A stretch of 64,000 nucleotides of DNA, taken from NCBI GenBank assembly GCA_036785705.1, contig JAWUZG010000016.1, positions 4,650,001 to 4,714,000 on the forward strand. The letters run 5' to 3'. The notes below the pieces were generated by a model that saw only the letters and a list, made by a program, of their open reading frames with translations, did not search any database and was not told the origin of the DNA. This DNA comes from Acanthornis magna (taxonomy: Eukaryota; Chordata; Aves; Passeriformes; Acanthizidae). Both the position numbers and the translations under genes were made by a program. Below are positions 29,720 through 43,429 of the stretch, one piece after another; the first letter of the stretch is position 1, and each line of letters opens with the position of its first letter.

Positions 29720-30030
29720 AAGCAAACTGGGCATCTTCTATTCAAGGTGATTTTCCAGGGAACACGAGTAGCTGAAGTCACACTGGCTGTGACAGGCCTA
29801 CCAACACATTTTGGTACTGAGGAAGTGTTTAATGCAAGAAACCTGAGGAGCCAAGCCAGTGCGGGCAGCATGACGTGCTGTATCAGGAATACTGTCAGAG
29901 GATTCGATAAGCGGAAATCCCGCTGCGTCTCGACGTGCTGGGATGACTCAGATGTGGAATGGAACAAACTGCTGCAGCATCAAAGACCTAATTTCTCCTT
30001 CTAATGGCACCACGCGAGTCCATCGCATCC
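29720..30030. promoter_or_regulatory. Candidate regulatory patch with AP-1 site
   Basis: A locally CpG-bearing, repeat-free stretch in an AT-rich, CpG-poor surround, with several CpGs clustered at about 29895-29940. It contains a consensus AP-1 site, TGACTCA, at 29943-29949, and two GACGTG half-site motifs. It has the look of a conserved noncoding element, but conservation cannot be tested here. Confidence 0.25.
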
Positions 30031-33000
30031 TTTAATCCTGCTGTGATGAAGCACCTTCAGTAGTACCCTCTGGTGCACATTTCTGGGCTCTGTGTCATGT
30101 GTCACGGCAGATTTTTGTACAAAACACTGGGGCAACCCTGCAGAGGATGTAAATCAGCAGAGCTCAGCCATAGAGTATCATATCTAGGACTCCCATACAG
30201 GTGACACATTGCTAAATGCTTTTCCTGTCCTTCTTATGCTCATTTTGTACACAGGCAAAATGCAAACATCACAGTTTTACAGCACTCAGATAATCAGGGT
30301 TTTTTTGCTTCTCAACTTGCTACCATAGAAATTCTAATGTCAGAGCCCTCAAGAGACTGTATGGGCAGTAAACATTCCTTATGTGTTGCTTGTGCAGAAA
30401 GAATGTATTTTCTTATCAGTTCACACAAAAGCAGATCATGCAGAAATGATTTTTAAAAATTACTACTATTTTCCCTGCGGTAATAGCAATAGAACAATAA
30501 GTAAAAACCCTTGAATGGGTTCTCTCTGTTTTACAGTGCATGGATCTTTTTTCCTTTTTGGTCACAAGAGAAAAAAAAGACATTAAAATGTATGTTTCTT
30601 TTCAGAAAGCGTTGTATTGATTTTATGTAACATCTGAATACTTTGTGTTGTAACTTAACATATAACCATATAATTTGTCTCTAACAAGAAATAGACCAAA
30701 AGACTTGCTCAGTGAATTGTACAAATGAGCCTTTCCTCATCAGTGATCCAAGGCATAATAAAATACCCTGCTTTTTCATTTCTCTCTGTGAGGTGAAAAA
30801 GCTCACTTACAGAAGCAAGTATATTCCACTGAAAGAAAAGGTGATTAATCATAGCTTGAGCTCATTCTGAAAAGGAAAAATCCCATTTGGATCCAGGCCT
30901 TTTGTCCCAGGATCATTCAGTTCCATCTCTAGTTTGGAGAGAATAAGGTTTTTTTGATTAAGAACCACAAAAATGTTACTTTGTTGGAAGAAAGCTAGCA
31001 GCAGCCAATGCTGCTATTACACCACCCCTGTTGAAGGACAAAAAGCTAATAAACAGGTTGTTCAGATATTTTCTAATAGTTGAAAATACAAGTCATAGCA
31101 AATAAAAGCCAGCTGTAACTTGAAAAATTCTTCCCCAAAGTAATCAGGTCATGCAGCAAAGAATGGATGCTGGTCTAAAACTAGAGATATTACAAGTTTA
31201 GTATTTCTGATATCTTTCTGAGAAATAAGCTATATAACATTGACACCTCAACCAAGTGCTCAGACATGTGTTTCATAAAAAACATACCTAGAGGCCAAAC
31301 AAAGTTTCAGGAAGAACAAAATAAGAACGAAAAAAAAGAAGTTGCAAAAGTCCATGTGGATAATCTAGTGGGTTCTTTTCTGGAGCAACAGGGACCGTAG
31401 GGTACCTGGAGGGTCCTGAAGCAATCTGGCAAGATATCCCTTGCACACCTGCCCCAGTACCAGCAGGCATCTTCTAACCACACTGCCATTGGTTTCTAAC
31501 CAAATCCAGTGTCTTCATGAAAGGCGCAAGGGACAGCTTTCCCTGATAAGGGAATATGTACATTTTCAGTTTGTTTAGAGTAATATTGCATTTAAGGGCC
31601 ACGGTGACCCTGCTCCTCCATTACTGATTTGGTGCCTTTAAGATTTCACATACACGGGCAAAGTTGAGAAGAAATACATGTGATCGTTTCCCTCCCCAAA
31701 GCTGAGGAGGGCTTTGACCCCAGAACAGCTGTGGGGTATCTGCCACTGTGGGGCATCTTCAAGCACTTCCCATGGTAACAGCAAATGCTACAGTGGTCTG
31801 GGAAGATTGCAGAGCTGGACTGACTGGCTTCAGAGGGTCTTGTGGCCTCAAATAAAACCTGCTGTAGGTGCAGTACATGGAAACTTGGTGGAAATTCTGA
31901 GCAGGTTCTGTTTGCTTCCCCTTCTGTTGTTGTTCTGCCCCACAGAAAAGGCTGTAATGGAGTAATAGTACTGCAGACTGCTAAATTCTCTCGCAGCCTA
32001 ATTCTGGTGGAAGCTCATGATGGCCTTTTACAAGACCAAGGGGGTTAGGTGCCTGCCTGCCACTGGGGTCCATACAGGCTCAGTGTCTGATGCGCTTCAA
32101 AGTCTTTGGCATTTCCACTGTCTGTATGTGCCGCTAGACTTTTGCAAATCCAGCTCTAAACTCTTATTGACCTAGATCATGGAATTAAATCCTAAGTTTT
32201 GAAAGAATGGCATTTTCAGACACTTAGAGTTGTTTTGCCATAAGCAAAAAGTCTCATACTCTGTATATCAGCTATGATTTATGAGTCAACCTGACATAGT
32301 TCAAAATGTTCAAAAACAGAAGTGGCACTTAAAAAGCATTGCAGAAACATAGCTGTGAAAGCCAAAAAGGCACAACCGTATCAACAGGCACCAACTCTAG
32401 GTGTTGTGCAGAATTTTTATTTTTGCAGAGTTTTCTGCTGGAAATAACCACAAACTGAGAGCCATATTTATTTCATGTTTAATTCATGAGCAACACTATC
32501 TGTTGCTGTGGGAGTACATGGGTTTAAAGGAGTTTCTGCTCTTGGCTCTTCCCTGGCCTCAGCATTGTCGGCAGCATTTTCAGTGGGAACCTGATGGGTG
32601 TCAGGAGCTGTCAGGCTTGGCTGCTGCAGACAGGAAGGAGCAAAGCTCAAGAGCAAAGGGGTTTTCCCTAGTAGTGACCTGCCACAAGCCCTGAACAGGT
32701 CACATCTGGGAAATGATGGTCTGATCACCTCCCACAGCCCCAACAGTCAAGCAAGAGGGAGGTCAGGTAAGGAGGTCTTGAACTAACTACAGCTAATATA
32801 TGTCAAAATTAACAGCCTGATTTTCACATGGAGATAACTGGGAGGTCACTGGAGATCACACAGCATTGTTATTTCTGGATGCCCTTAGGGCATGCAGCAG
32901 TAACCCAAGCTAGATTGAGCAGAGTCCAGCTCACTGCATCAACATCTGGGTCAGGAGCAGAAGGAAATCCCCTCTGAGCAGGCATCAGCAGTGAAAAAAG

Positions 33001-34184
33001 CATCCCTGCTCCTGGTGCTTTGGCTGTTCATCAGCTGCAGAGGGTCTGGTGCTATTTCTAAATGCTGATTCTGTTTTATGCAACCCAGGCTGTGCTCCAT
33101 GAAATAACCACCATTTATCCCTTGACTGAGAGCAGCTTCTCAGTTCTTTCCTGCTCCTACATGCTGTGGATTGAGGAGCAGAAAAGGTGGCCTTTTGGGA
33201 TCACTTCAAGCCCAAGGAAGGCATTGAGGTGCTCCAGGATGGATTGCCTCTGGACTCCACTGGAGGAGACAGCTGAGCTGTTGGGATAATGCAAATCTTG
33301 TAGCTGCTCTGAGCTTTCATGCATGAAGTTCTGCCAGGGTACAACCTCTTCTGTCAGCAGATTCTCAGTTAAATTGTGTTGTCCAATGCATAGCCTGCTA
33401 CCATATGGATATTTCCTGTATCTGACACAGCAGAGCTGATGGGATAGATCTGGGTCAAGAATCAGTACTTTTTTTCTATTCTTTATGCAACATGAGTACA
33501 GTGGTTTGGTCTCTAGTGGATCTAAATTCAGGTTTTCACCTCTGAATCTTCGTTTCAAATCTAGTTCTGTAACACCTAAGGGCTGTTATCATACAACTAG
33601 CTGCCATGTGAGCTGTATCCATGGCATCTTTATTAGCCTCTCTTAGCTTGCTGCAGGTGGGAAACTGGCTGGTTCACAGCACTCTCCTCACAAGGGAATG
33701 CCCAGTTAGCCTTCTTCTCCCCCATGCCTCTTCATCCAAGCATTCAGCATTGCCAGCTTTCCCATCTGCAAGCTCCAAGAGAAAATTTCCTGAATATCTC
33801 AACCTAAGATCCTCTCTACGAAGCAAAGCATTGCCTGCACTGATGCTTCATGTGGCACGGCTCCATCTCCTGGTAACCAGGGGGAAATAAAGCCATCTGC
33901 TGTTTGGGAGTCCCAGGGTCATTCTCGGATTTTTTGCTGCTCCATGGAGTGTCTGTGTCCCCTGGCTGCACCAGTGACAACCTGATGGTGTAAATGGAAG
34001 CTCACCACAGGCTCTGGATACCTCCAGCGTGAGGCCCTCCATGGTCAGGCCAGTCCAACATGGCCAAATCTCTCTCTGTTGCAAGTGCTGTACACAAATC
34101 AGGGGTATTTAGCCCGAAACTGCACAGATCTCACCTTTGATGCTCTAAGGAGGGTTGAGCCCACCCAGCAGTAAGTAGGTAGCC

Positions 34185-34365
34185 TGGATGTTGAAGACTT
34201 GGATTCAATTCCCTTCTAATGAGGCCACCATGAATTAAAGGTGTTTATGACAAGCGAGGGAGGAGGTTAGAGTACGTAGTCTAATTTTAGTGCTTAGTCT
34301 CTTCTTGCCCCTGTTTCCATCAATAAAAGGAGGAGACAGTTCTTTTCTACTTCACAATAATATTG
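34185..34365 (+). mobile_element. Possible MIR-like SINE relic
   Basis: Weak similarity to a MIR-type SINE: GACTTGGATTCAATTCCCTT resembles the B-box region (CCTGGGTTCGAATCCC). CCCCTGTTTCCATCAATAAA resembles the CAGTTTCCTCATCTGTAAA block, and CTACTTCACAATAAT follows. Very diverged. Confidence 0.4.
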
Positions 34366-35610
34366 TACCAGTGCAAGCCATAAAAACACACAGAAGTTCT
34401 CTTTTTTTTTCATCTACTCAAATAAAGATTTTATTCATTTTGGACAAGAACATCCTTGAAGATTTGAAAATACAAATAATACAAACAAATATTGATAATC
34501 ATAAAAATAGAGAAACCATAGAGAAGTGGTAACTTATGCAGCAGTTCACTACAATGATGTGAAAGGTTCCTAGAAATGGAAAAATTCCTCCTTCACAGTG
34601 ATGACTCTTGCCCTTTAAAAAACAGCCAGATGAGACTCTTTCTACCCACAGGGCTCTCCTGCAGTGACAGCTACATTAACCTTTGCTGACAAGCACTTCT
34701 CTTTGCTTGTAAAATCAGCTTAGTGAGTGCAAAATTCTTCCAGATTTTAAAATGTTCACTATCAAATGGAGATACTCTCCATGCAAAACAAAACATCCTC
34801 GTGCCTTACAATTACTCCTATGTTGTTAGCGCTGCTTTGAGATCGCTGGGTGGGCTGATGCACAATGATGTCTGGGCATCTGTCTGCTTTGGCTAATATT
34901 GCAGAAGAGATGTGAATGTAGGAAAGGACGCTGAGGTTTTTGCTGCATTTCTCTCCCTGGGCATTTTTCCATGCTTATCACCACATTGTCTGGGCAATGA
35001 GCAACAAAGCAGAGGAGCAGTAATGTATGCTTGGGCTATTTGTCTGTTGCTATTAGAGAAATGATTCAAAATCTCAGAAGAAGGCAGCACACTCCCTCCT
35101 GCGCACGGGCACACAGGCACAGGGACGCATGCGCCGTCCCTGACATCCTATTTCCCCCTATTAATTTCACATCCTTCTGGATTATACATCTGAGCTGTCC
35201 TTTCTGTGCGAGAAACTCCTCCTGCGCCAAGGGAATTCTTCTCGGCTTGGGCGAAAGGAGGGTCTGCCAGTCTCCTCCCACCCTGTTGCAGCACCAAGCC
35301 TTAGAAACTGGGTCACACGAGCTCTGCCACCTCGTCAGAGTTAAGCTTTCATATCACCTGGGGCCATTTCAAAGACTTCATAGCCCCATGGATTGAATTT
35401 AAACCACGCGACGGATACAATTTTGATGCACTCAGCAGTTCCATGATATTTCTATGGCATTTGTAATTGCTGACCAGTAATCTCCAGGACTGGGACTTGG
35501 GCAAAAAATGCAAGTCAGGCTCCCAATGTAGTGCCACCTTGCCACAAATCTGTCATGTCCTGGGCATCAGCAAGGAATACAGTACATCATTGAAAAGCTT
35601 AGAAACGCTT

Positions 35611-35760
35611 AGAATGGAATGGAATGGAATGGAATGGAATAGAATAGAATAGAATAGAACAGAATAGACTTAAAATTAAATAGATTAGAATAGAAATAGA
35701 ATTAAAATTAAATAGATTTAAGTAGAAATAAAATAGAAATAGTCTAGAATGGATTAAAAA
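35611..35760 (+). repeat. (GGAAT)n / (AGAAT)n pentanucleotide repeat with degenerate tail
   Basis: Starts with six GGAAT-type units (35611-35640), changes to AGAAT units (to about 35668), then decays into TAGAAATA/TAAATAGATT variants up to about 35760. The AGAAT unit resembles the terminal repeat of CR1 tails, but no CR1 body is next to it. Confidence 0.85.
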
Positions 35761-38700
35761 TGCATTAAAATGCTTGAAATTATGGTTTTTATATCTGGCT
35801 ACTTTTGCAGTGTAAACACAATATATTCTTACTCTGTCTTTCCTTTAAGTGCCAACTCAAAGGAACATTGCCAACCCATGACATTTATTCCAAAACTCCT
35901 ACTGAGCTCTAAGATGCAAACCTGGCATTCAAGCCTGTCTTTTCACTGCATTTGGTGGGACTGGAATTGCCCAGGCCAAATAATTGACTGTTAAAACCTT
36001 GAAGCAAAATATTGCATTACGTATCAGAAAGAGCAACCTTCTGCTGCAAAAGCAGTGGGAAACTACTTTGCTGCAAACCCAGATAAATATCAATTGAAGT
36101 TACTTTTCTAATAGCTCCAAAATTAAGCCATTCTTATTATTAGCATTATTCTAGGATGTTGGATTCGAGATACCTTTGTAAAGATGCAAAGTTAACTGGC
36201 AAATCAGACCAAGAATGCTGAATTTCTAAGACGCTCATTGCGAGCACTTAGTGTTATCAAGCTAAATTTTGGAACTGACCTCATCTGTTATGTGATAAGA
36301 TTTAATTGTGTCATATGGTTCATTAAAGAAGAGGTCCATGAACTCTTGCTGAAGCTAAACTGAGTACCTTTGTGAAGTATGTTTATGAGAATTTTTTTCC
36401 TGGCATTTAGAGGGAAAATTATTTTCTGTCTCCTGTATACCCACTTGAAGGACTGCCAACATCTTGTTTAACACAGGTATAATTCCATTATTTTGACACC
36501 AAACAAGAAACAAAAATTCCAAAATAAATACAGCTGTGAGAAATCAGACCTGTTCTCTGCAGATCATGGAAGCAAAATCTTCAGCCACATAACTCAATGG
36601 CAGCACAGCCCCCAGCTTCATTTGGGTCAGGATTTTAGCCAGGATGCTTTGTCATCCAAGCTTGCCTGTGAAGAGTTTTAAAATAACCCACTAAAAAAGG
36701 AAAAGATCATGGATAATGCAGCCAGGGTGCATCACTCAAATAGAGTTTACAGACAACTCATAAGCCAGAGCTCCAGAGCACAGCACAGTTGTTTGGATGG
36801 TGAAGTCCTTGGGAATGAAAGCAATTTCTTGGCTTCCTTTTTTGGGGCACTGAGATGCTTCTTTCATTGATGGACTACTTACAGACGGGAATCCAAATCA
36901 TTCCAGTGAATGGACTTAGCGAGACATTAAAGTTGTGCAAGTTTTTTTCCACTGTCTCTGCCCACTTACCAACTTAGCATTACGGCTAGTGGTGGTCAGC
37001 TACAGGCTCGAAAACTTCTTCCTAAACAGTGTAACACTTTGCTAAGGAAAAGAGATATTTTAAAAGGCAAATACCACCCGTGTACCTCCTGGTACCTGTC
37101 CGTTCTCCTCAATATTAAGTGTTCTGTTGCCACAAGGTCCCAAACCTCCTGGCTGCTCTGTCCCCACCTTTTTCAGGCTTCCACACCTTCTGTCTGGAGC
37201 CCGGTTTTATTTGCACCTAAATTGCTGGAAATAAAAAAAGAGCAGTCCCATTTCTCAACTTCAAGAGATGCATCTGACTTCTGAGTTTGCTTCACAGTTT
37301 CGGCCATGAGTAAAACTAATCAAGGCATGTGAAGAAACCATGGGGTCAGGACAGTTCAGAAACGGGTCACTAATAAACCAAAACTGTGGTCAGAATGTCT
37401 GGATTTTAAAGTCTGGAAGAGTTATGGGAGGGGAAGGCTACCTTTTTCTGCTTTTAAATTCATATGCAGAAATGTTTCCAGTTAAATTTCTGCAACTCTT
37501 TTGCCTTAAAATATCCACAGTTTCTGGAAACAGACTAACAAATCCTGAAATGAGTGTTTGGGAAGTGATGTGATTATTATTCCAGTCTGATCCAAGATCT
37601 AAAAGAATTTCTAATTTATCATATCAAGGTTTCCTGATGAGTAGCCATGAGGGAGATTTCAAAGGTCAGGAGAAACGAAATGCAGATTTAAATTCAAATT
37701 AATCAGAGGCAGACTCCAGACTGGCTTACCTTACAGGGGTAAACATTCACTGTGGACTATATATCACTCCAAAACATGGAAATATAATCTAGAATTCAAC
37801 TTCAGAGCACTGAACAAAATGTAAGCCATAGGAAAAAAGCTGTGGCTGAAAGTGAAAATCACACAGGAGAGACTGGGGAGCAATGGAGCAGGGAAATGGG
37901 TGGACACGAGCCCTGAGCCTACCTGGCCAGTCCATATCACACCCTGGGGCAGGGGGAAAGCTGCTCTGAATGATGCTATTGTTAGCCTCAAGATGGTTTT
38001 CCATGGTCTGATCCCTGACTCGTTACTTTTCTGGGATTTGTCACTCTTTCAGAGTGGGAAGAGATCCTTAAGGACCTGTTGCCACAGCTCTGTGCCGTGG
38101 CACAGAGACTTTACTGCCGACCAGGTCTGAGGCTTAGAGATTTTATGTGACAGCTGTAGAAACACTGCAAGTTTTGTTCAAAAGTTTGTCAGGCATATAG
38201 AAGTTCTTGCAGATGTGTTTGCTTTATTTAATCCATATATTTGCCCATTAAATATTTCAGAAGATGTTATATTAAACAGACTTCAGAGAAAAGTGATGGA
38301 AGTGCATTTGCTGAAGCAAGAGCTTGTATAATGAGACATTCCATAAAAAAAACTGGACTTTTAAAGTCAGAATGGATTAAGGGCATGAATTCATGTGTCC
38401 CATGAGAACTTATTATAAACTCGAAGGACATTCAGAGACCTTCAGCAAGAAGCAGCTCTCACACTTGAGTTTAATTTCAGTACCATTGCAGTTGTAAATA
38501 AATTGTTTTTATAATTGTTTCGGTGTGAGTAAGAATTTTATCTGATCACCCAATTAGCAGTATGAGAGTTTTGTAAAGAATGAGAAATATATTAGGGATT
38601 ATTTTTTGCGCTTCTGAACACACACAAAAAAAATGTATCTGTAAAAATCACACCTTTCTTTTAAGGCAAAAAAAAAAGAGAATTTAAATTATACCAAATA

Positions 38701-39505
38701 AACCACCTTGAAAAAAGCCAAGTGAGTTTTACCCTATCAGTGCCGTTGTTATAACACAATCACCATGGACACTGATAACAACTTCATCATAGTCATGGCT
38801 GATTTCATATTCTCATACAGTAATAATTGTATTATGATCACAGTGTTGCCAAGGCTGCAGGAAAATAAAAATCTGCCTGAAAGTAATACCTTCAGAAGTA
38901 GTGTAAAAGAGAGAAACCCAAACAGGAAATCCTCCCATTAGTCCCCAGTTGCAGGTGAGGGTCTTTTCCCCAAACCTGGCTGCAGACAAAGCCAGAGCAG
39001 TGAGGACGAGGGAGATGGGATCTGCTGCTGCTGCCAGCACCTCAGGCTGGTCTGTCCTTTAAGATTTCTTTTTCAGAGCCTGTTTTTCAAAGCAAGATTC
39101 AGTGTGCCTCTCTCTCCCCTGATGCCTCAGGTAACACAGGCGCTCTCTTCTCAGCCTGCTCTATTTGCCTTCCCCCCTCATTTTCACAGAGGCTTCAGCT
39201 TTCTTTTGGCTGTCCCAGTTACAGGGAAATCACCCCTCTTAGTTGTGATTAAGCATAGTCAGTGACTTAAAAACAAGAGAACAAGAGTCCTGCATTTAAC
39301 TCTCACTAAGAATTTAAAAAAAAAAAAAGAAAAAAAAAGGCTATATAAAGGTATAAATGGTTACTTTCTGTTCACTCCTCTTTGATTTTTCTGTAGCAGA
39401 AATAAGTTGTCTCCCCTATTTATTTTAAAAGTGCTTTTGAGCTGTTCAACATTATTCCTGCTTTGGACATGAGCTACCACTGCTACAGGTGTGTGCAAAA
39501 TGTGA

Positions 39506-39580
39506 TAGATTAGAATATTTCCGTTTGAAGGGAACCACAATGATCACTTAGGCCACCTAGGCTGCTCCGATACGATGGAC
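39506..39580 (-). mobile_element. CR1-like 3' tail fragment, minus orientation
   Basis: TTAGAATATTTCCGTTTGAA followed by GGGAACCACAATGATCA resembles the reverse complement of an avian CR1 tail (TAGAAT...TTGGAAGGGACC...GATCATC). Only the tail is recognisable. Confidence 0.45.
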
Positions 39581-40505
39581 TGATTTTGCTCAGCTCAGGG
39601 GCAGCAGACTTTCAAGTCTCACCCATCAGCTGTGCCTGCTGCCAGGGAGACATTTTCCTGTGATTCTTCAGCGAGGTTTGACCTCTGGTTTGTGATAGGT
39701 GAAAGACAATGACTGATCTGAGGCCTGGATCTCATTTGGTGACTCTGCTAATGAAGTAGCATGTGGACAGGCAATAGCTTTCATTAGCCATTTTTTTTCC
39801 TGCAGCAACTGCTGTTTGTTAGGTTCATAGTCAGAGTTATGTGGGATTGTAGGACAGAGTCTGAGAAAAAGATATATTAAGCTCTCTCAGGCACCAGATT
39901 CCCCTCTCATCACAAGTTTAGTATTAAATAATGATATAGTTACTTAACATAATGATTTGTATTTTAAAAAGTCTGATCTCATTTATCAACTGCAAACTAA
40001 TTTCACTTTTTCTGTCCTATGAATTTAAGATTCATGTAAGACTGATCATGCTGTGAGTGAAAGCAAGTCCTATTTTTACTTAGCCAAAGCAGTATTCGCA
40101 GTGTGCTAAAGTCATAGTTGCATTTCTTACTCTTCCAAGCCTTTTCATTTCAGTTGTCAAATGCAAACATATAAAAGTTGCAGTTCTGAGATTTTTAAAC
40201 TTCTAGTGTTACATTGGGGTTCCATTTTTTTAAAATGAAACTATTAGCCTAATATTTAAAGCACTTTCATGATGTGAACAAAAAAAGTCTCCTTAGTTTG
40301 TGTTCTCTTTGTTTGGTTGCTGTAGATCCATATCTGCCATCTCTTGCCTTGCACAGGTCTCTGGAAGGGCAGGGACAATTTCCCTAAGATTTAAGCAGGA
40401 GAATAGAGTATTTTAGCATTATCACAGTAAAGAGCAGGAGTGTGTGAAGCTGTTGAACCAACAAGGATTGGCATCTCCAAAGGCTCAACCCTTCTGTTTA
40501 TCCCA

Positions 40506-40562
40506 GGGGCAGTGAAGGGAAGGGGCAGTGAAGGGAAGGGGCAGGGAAGGGAAGGGGCAGTG
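40506..40562 (+). repeat. 16-bp minisatellite, 3.5 copies
   Basis: The unit GGGGCAGTGAAGGGAA occurs at 40506-40521 and 40522-40537, then with one change at 40538-40553, and partly at 40554-40562. Purine-rich on the plus strand. Confidence 0.95.
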
Positions 40563-41932
40563 TAGCATAAGATATTTTCCCTCCATCAGCACCCCCCACC
40601 CCTGGCTGGGACCACATTTCCAAGCTCCTACTGGTGACTCAGTAATTCGTGTCTCCATATCCAGGGAGGGATGAGGCCCTGTCAGGGATGAGGCTGATAA
40701 TTGGTTTCTCTTTGAGGTGCTGAGATGAGGACACCTGTTAATGAGAGAGCTGACCAAGGACACCAGCCCAACTGACACCAACTATTTAGCAGCTGTCAGG
40801 CTCTAATGACTCCCAGTCACTCTGATCTCGCCTGGGTCTGAACCAGTAACCCAGAGACAAAGGGCTCCTATCTCATTACTGCCACTCCCTTGAGCCACTC
40901 CACTCTCTTGCAGCAGATGTCTGTTGCATTAGTGTCGAAATCGTGTATTTAAAGGAAGAAGTTTGCAAAGGTACATCTGTCCAGCACCTAAAAGCACCCT
41001 CCTGCAGCCAGAAAGTTCTGTCTCAGGCTGCCAGCTGACAGGGATGTGCTGCGGGATCTATTCCCTTTGTGGGCTCCTACACTCCCACATCCCTTTGCCT
41101 CCCAGTGCCCAGTGTACCTCCAAACTAAAAGTCTTTATTATATTGTTATTAAGATCACTACATGTGGCCTTTTGAAATAGCTGGGGGACAAAGGAAAGGG
41201 CACCAAATTATAGACAGGGATAAAATCCATTCAAGTTAGCTGGGCTGCTCCCACTTACCCTAAGAGAGGATTCAGCTCACCCAGTGAAACTAAAATGAGT
41301 AGGCTTACCTGTCTGACATACCTGATAAGTACAAGGGCTGTAAAATAATCTTCCTCTAAGGACATACATGAAAATATCAGCAGTCGAACACGTTTTGGCT
41401 TCAATTTATCAGGAGTCTGATCCAGATAGTATTCAGTAGTGAGCAGTAGCTGACCTGTATTTACAAGCCCCAAAACAACATGCTTCTGGGATAGAAATGG
41501 CAATAAAATGTTACCTGAAGACACTACATGCAAAAATAGCTCTTGCGTTTTCCTCTTTCCCTTCCCCCTGCTTTCAGCCTGGCAATGCTGAGCTCTGCCT
41601 ACAGAAATGAGCAGCTCCTGCTCTGGTACGGATGCTGCTTCCAGCAGGGCTGGTGCTCAGTAGTGGGCAGGGTCCCCTCCCAAGCCCCACAGTGACTTTT
41701 CCAGTCTGTCAAGTCAGGTAAGTGAGGTGAAGAACAAAAGCGTGGCTGTGTGCAGGAAGGGGAAGGGATGGCAGCAGTGACCTGCGGCTCCCACAGCACA
41801 CCTTGCCTCTGCCCCAGCCCTCAGCAGTGAGGAGAGACCTTTGCTCAAGAGTTAAAGCATGGGAAGTGCCTCTGATGTTGGTGGTGAGGTGTAAGTAAGA
41901 AGAGAGTTGGCATGTCTCTTAAATCCTCTGCA

Positions 41933-42013
41933 TACTATTACTATTACCATTACCATTACTATTACTATTACTATTACTATTATTATAATTATAATTAATA
42001 TTATTATAATTAT
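41933..42013 (+). repeat. (ATTACT)n / (ATT)n microsatellite
   Basis: A run of TACTAT/TACCAT hexamers that decays into ATT and ATAATT units, about 80 bp in all. Confidence 0.9.
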
Positions 42014-43429
42014 CTTTGTATGACAGTCACTTCTGTGGTCCTGAGTTGCAGACTCCAGCCCATGCAGGGTAACAGCACTGACTGCAGAAATGTTTCCTCT
42101 CTGATCACCAAATCTCTCAAGGACAACTGACTTGAATCTAGGAACTATTTGCTCTGGATAATCTGCAAAAGCAGCAACAGCAATCCTTTTTTACAGTAAA
42201 CCATGCAAGATGATGATGTTTTCAGTGATCAAGGGGGTAGGAAAGGGAGGTGCAGCTCTTTGGCCATCACAAATCTCACCCAGACGTGGTGCTGGGAGCG
42301 GTGATGGCAGCAGACAGGCTTGAGGGGTTGAGCAGATACCCGGTGGTCAAAGGGGCTGTCCCCTGTGCAGAAGGATCAGGAGAGACTCTGATCACTGCTC
42401 CCTGCTTCCCAGGCACTGTGATGGCTCCTGAGGAATATTTTTATTGCTCCCTGTGGAGTTAGGTATAATCTAGACACATGTCCTGAATTTCCTGTCAAAG
42501 AAACTTCCATCTCTTTTTTTTTTTTAATCTCCCCCCAGTTCTCTCTCTCTCTTTTCATTACTTGCAAAGGGTTTGCATGGAAATATGCCTCCCAGTTCAG
42601 GTAGCATGAAAACTTCCTTTCTCACAGCCTCTCTCCACTATTCCTGCAGGTGCCTCAGCTGCAAACAAAACCATGTGAAGTACCATGTATAGCAGTAACT
42701 ACTCATGTTCTTGGCACACACAAATTCACTCCCTGGTACTATTTCTAGCCCAGAGATGGACTTATTGAAATAAGCACGGTTGAGGTAAAGCTCTGGAAGC
42801 TTTAAGGGCAGACTAAACCCAAGCTTCTGCTGTTGGCAGTGCGTGCTGCTCCCTTGTTGCACTACACCAGTTGCCACCACCCTGCCATATTTTTACTCTT
42901 GAGCCTCCAGCTGAAGGCCAGCCCAGGAGCAGACATCCAGTCCACAGGGCTCAGCTGGAAGCACCGGGAGGGTTGTTCAGTCCACTGCACATTTTAACAG
43001 GCAGGCAACCAGAGCAGAGTATCCCCATCAATAGGACTGGTCCTCATGGGGTGATGCTGTTGGTGATCCCAGCAATAAGGTTGACCTAAAGGACAGGGGT
43101 TAAGCTGCAGGGAGCACACAGGCGTGATAAATTCACTTTGATTCGCTCTATTCAGCTGGAACTTTGGTTTCCGGAGTTGTCAATTCTGGAAACTTTCCTG
43201 AGCGTTACATTCACTTCTAATGAAGGCAAAGCAGCGAGTACAACAAATAAGCTCAAATGTGCAAGCAGAACTGATCAATTAAGCCTGGTACATCCTGCAT
43301 GCTATCAAAATCAATGTACATCATGGCTGAAAAATAGTCTCTCCAAAGCAAAACTCGAGTTGTACCCAAAATGTAAAACCTTGAGCTTGTCTTCTCTGGA
43401 AATGAAGAGAAGAGACTAAAAATAAGATT

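Noticed and set aside
33157..33558. 133-codon minus-strand frame in the intergenic gap
   Set aside because: No recognisable family, biased composition or splice context; isolated in AT-rich DNA and overlapped by frames on the other strand.
38088..38107. Inverted repeat CTCTGTGCC-gt-GGCACAGAG
   Set aside because: Nine-bp arms are within chance expectation for a 64-kb window, and no neighbouring feature gives it meaning.
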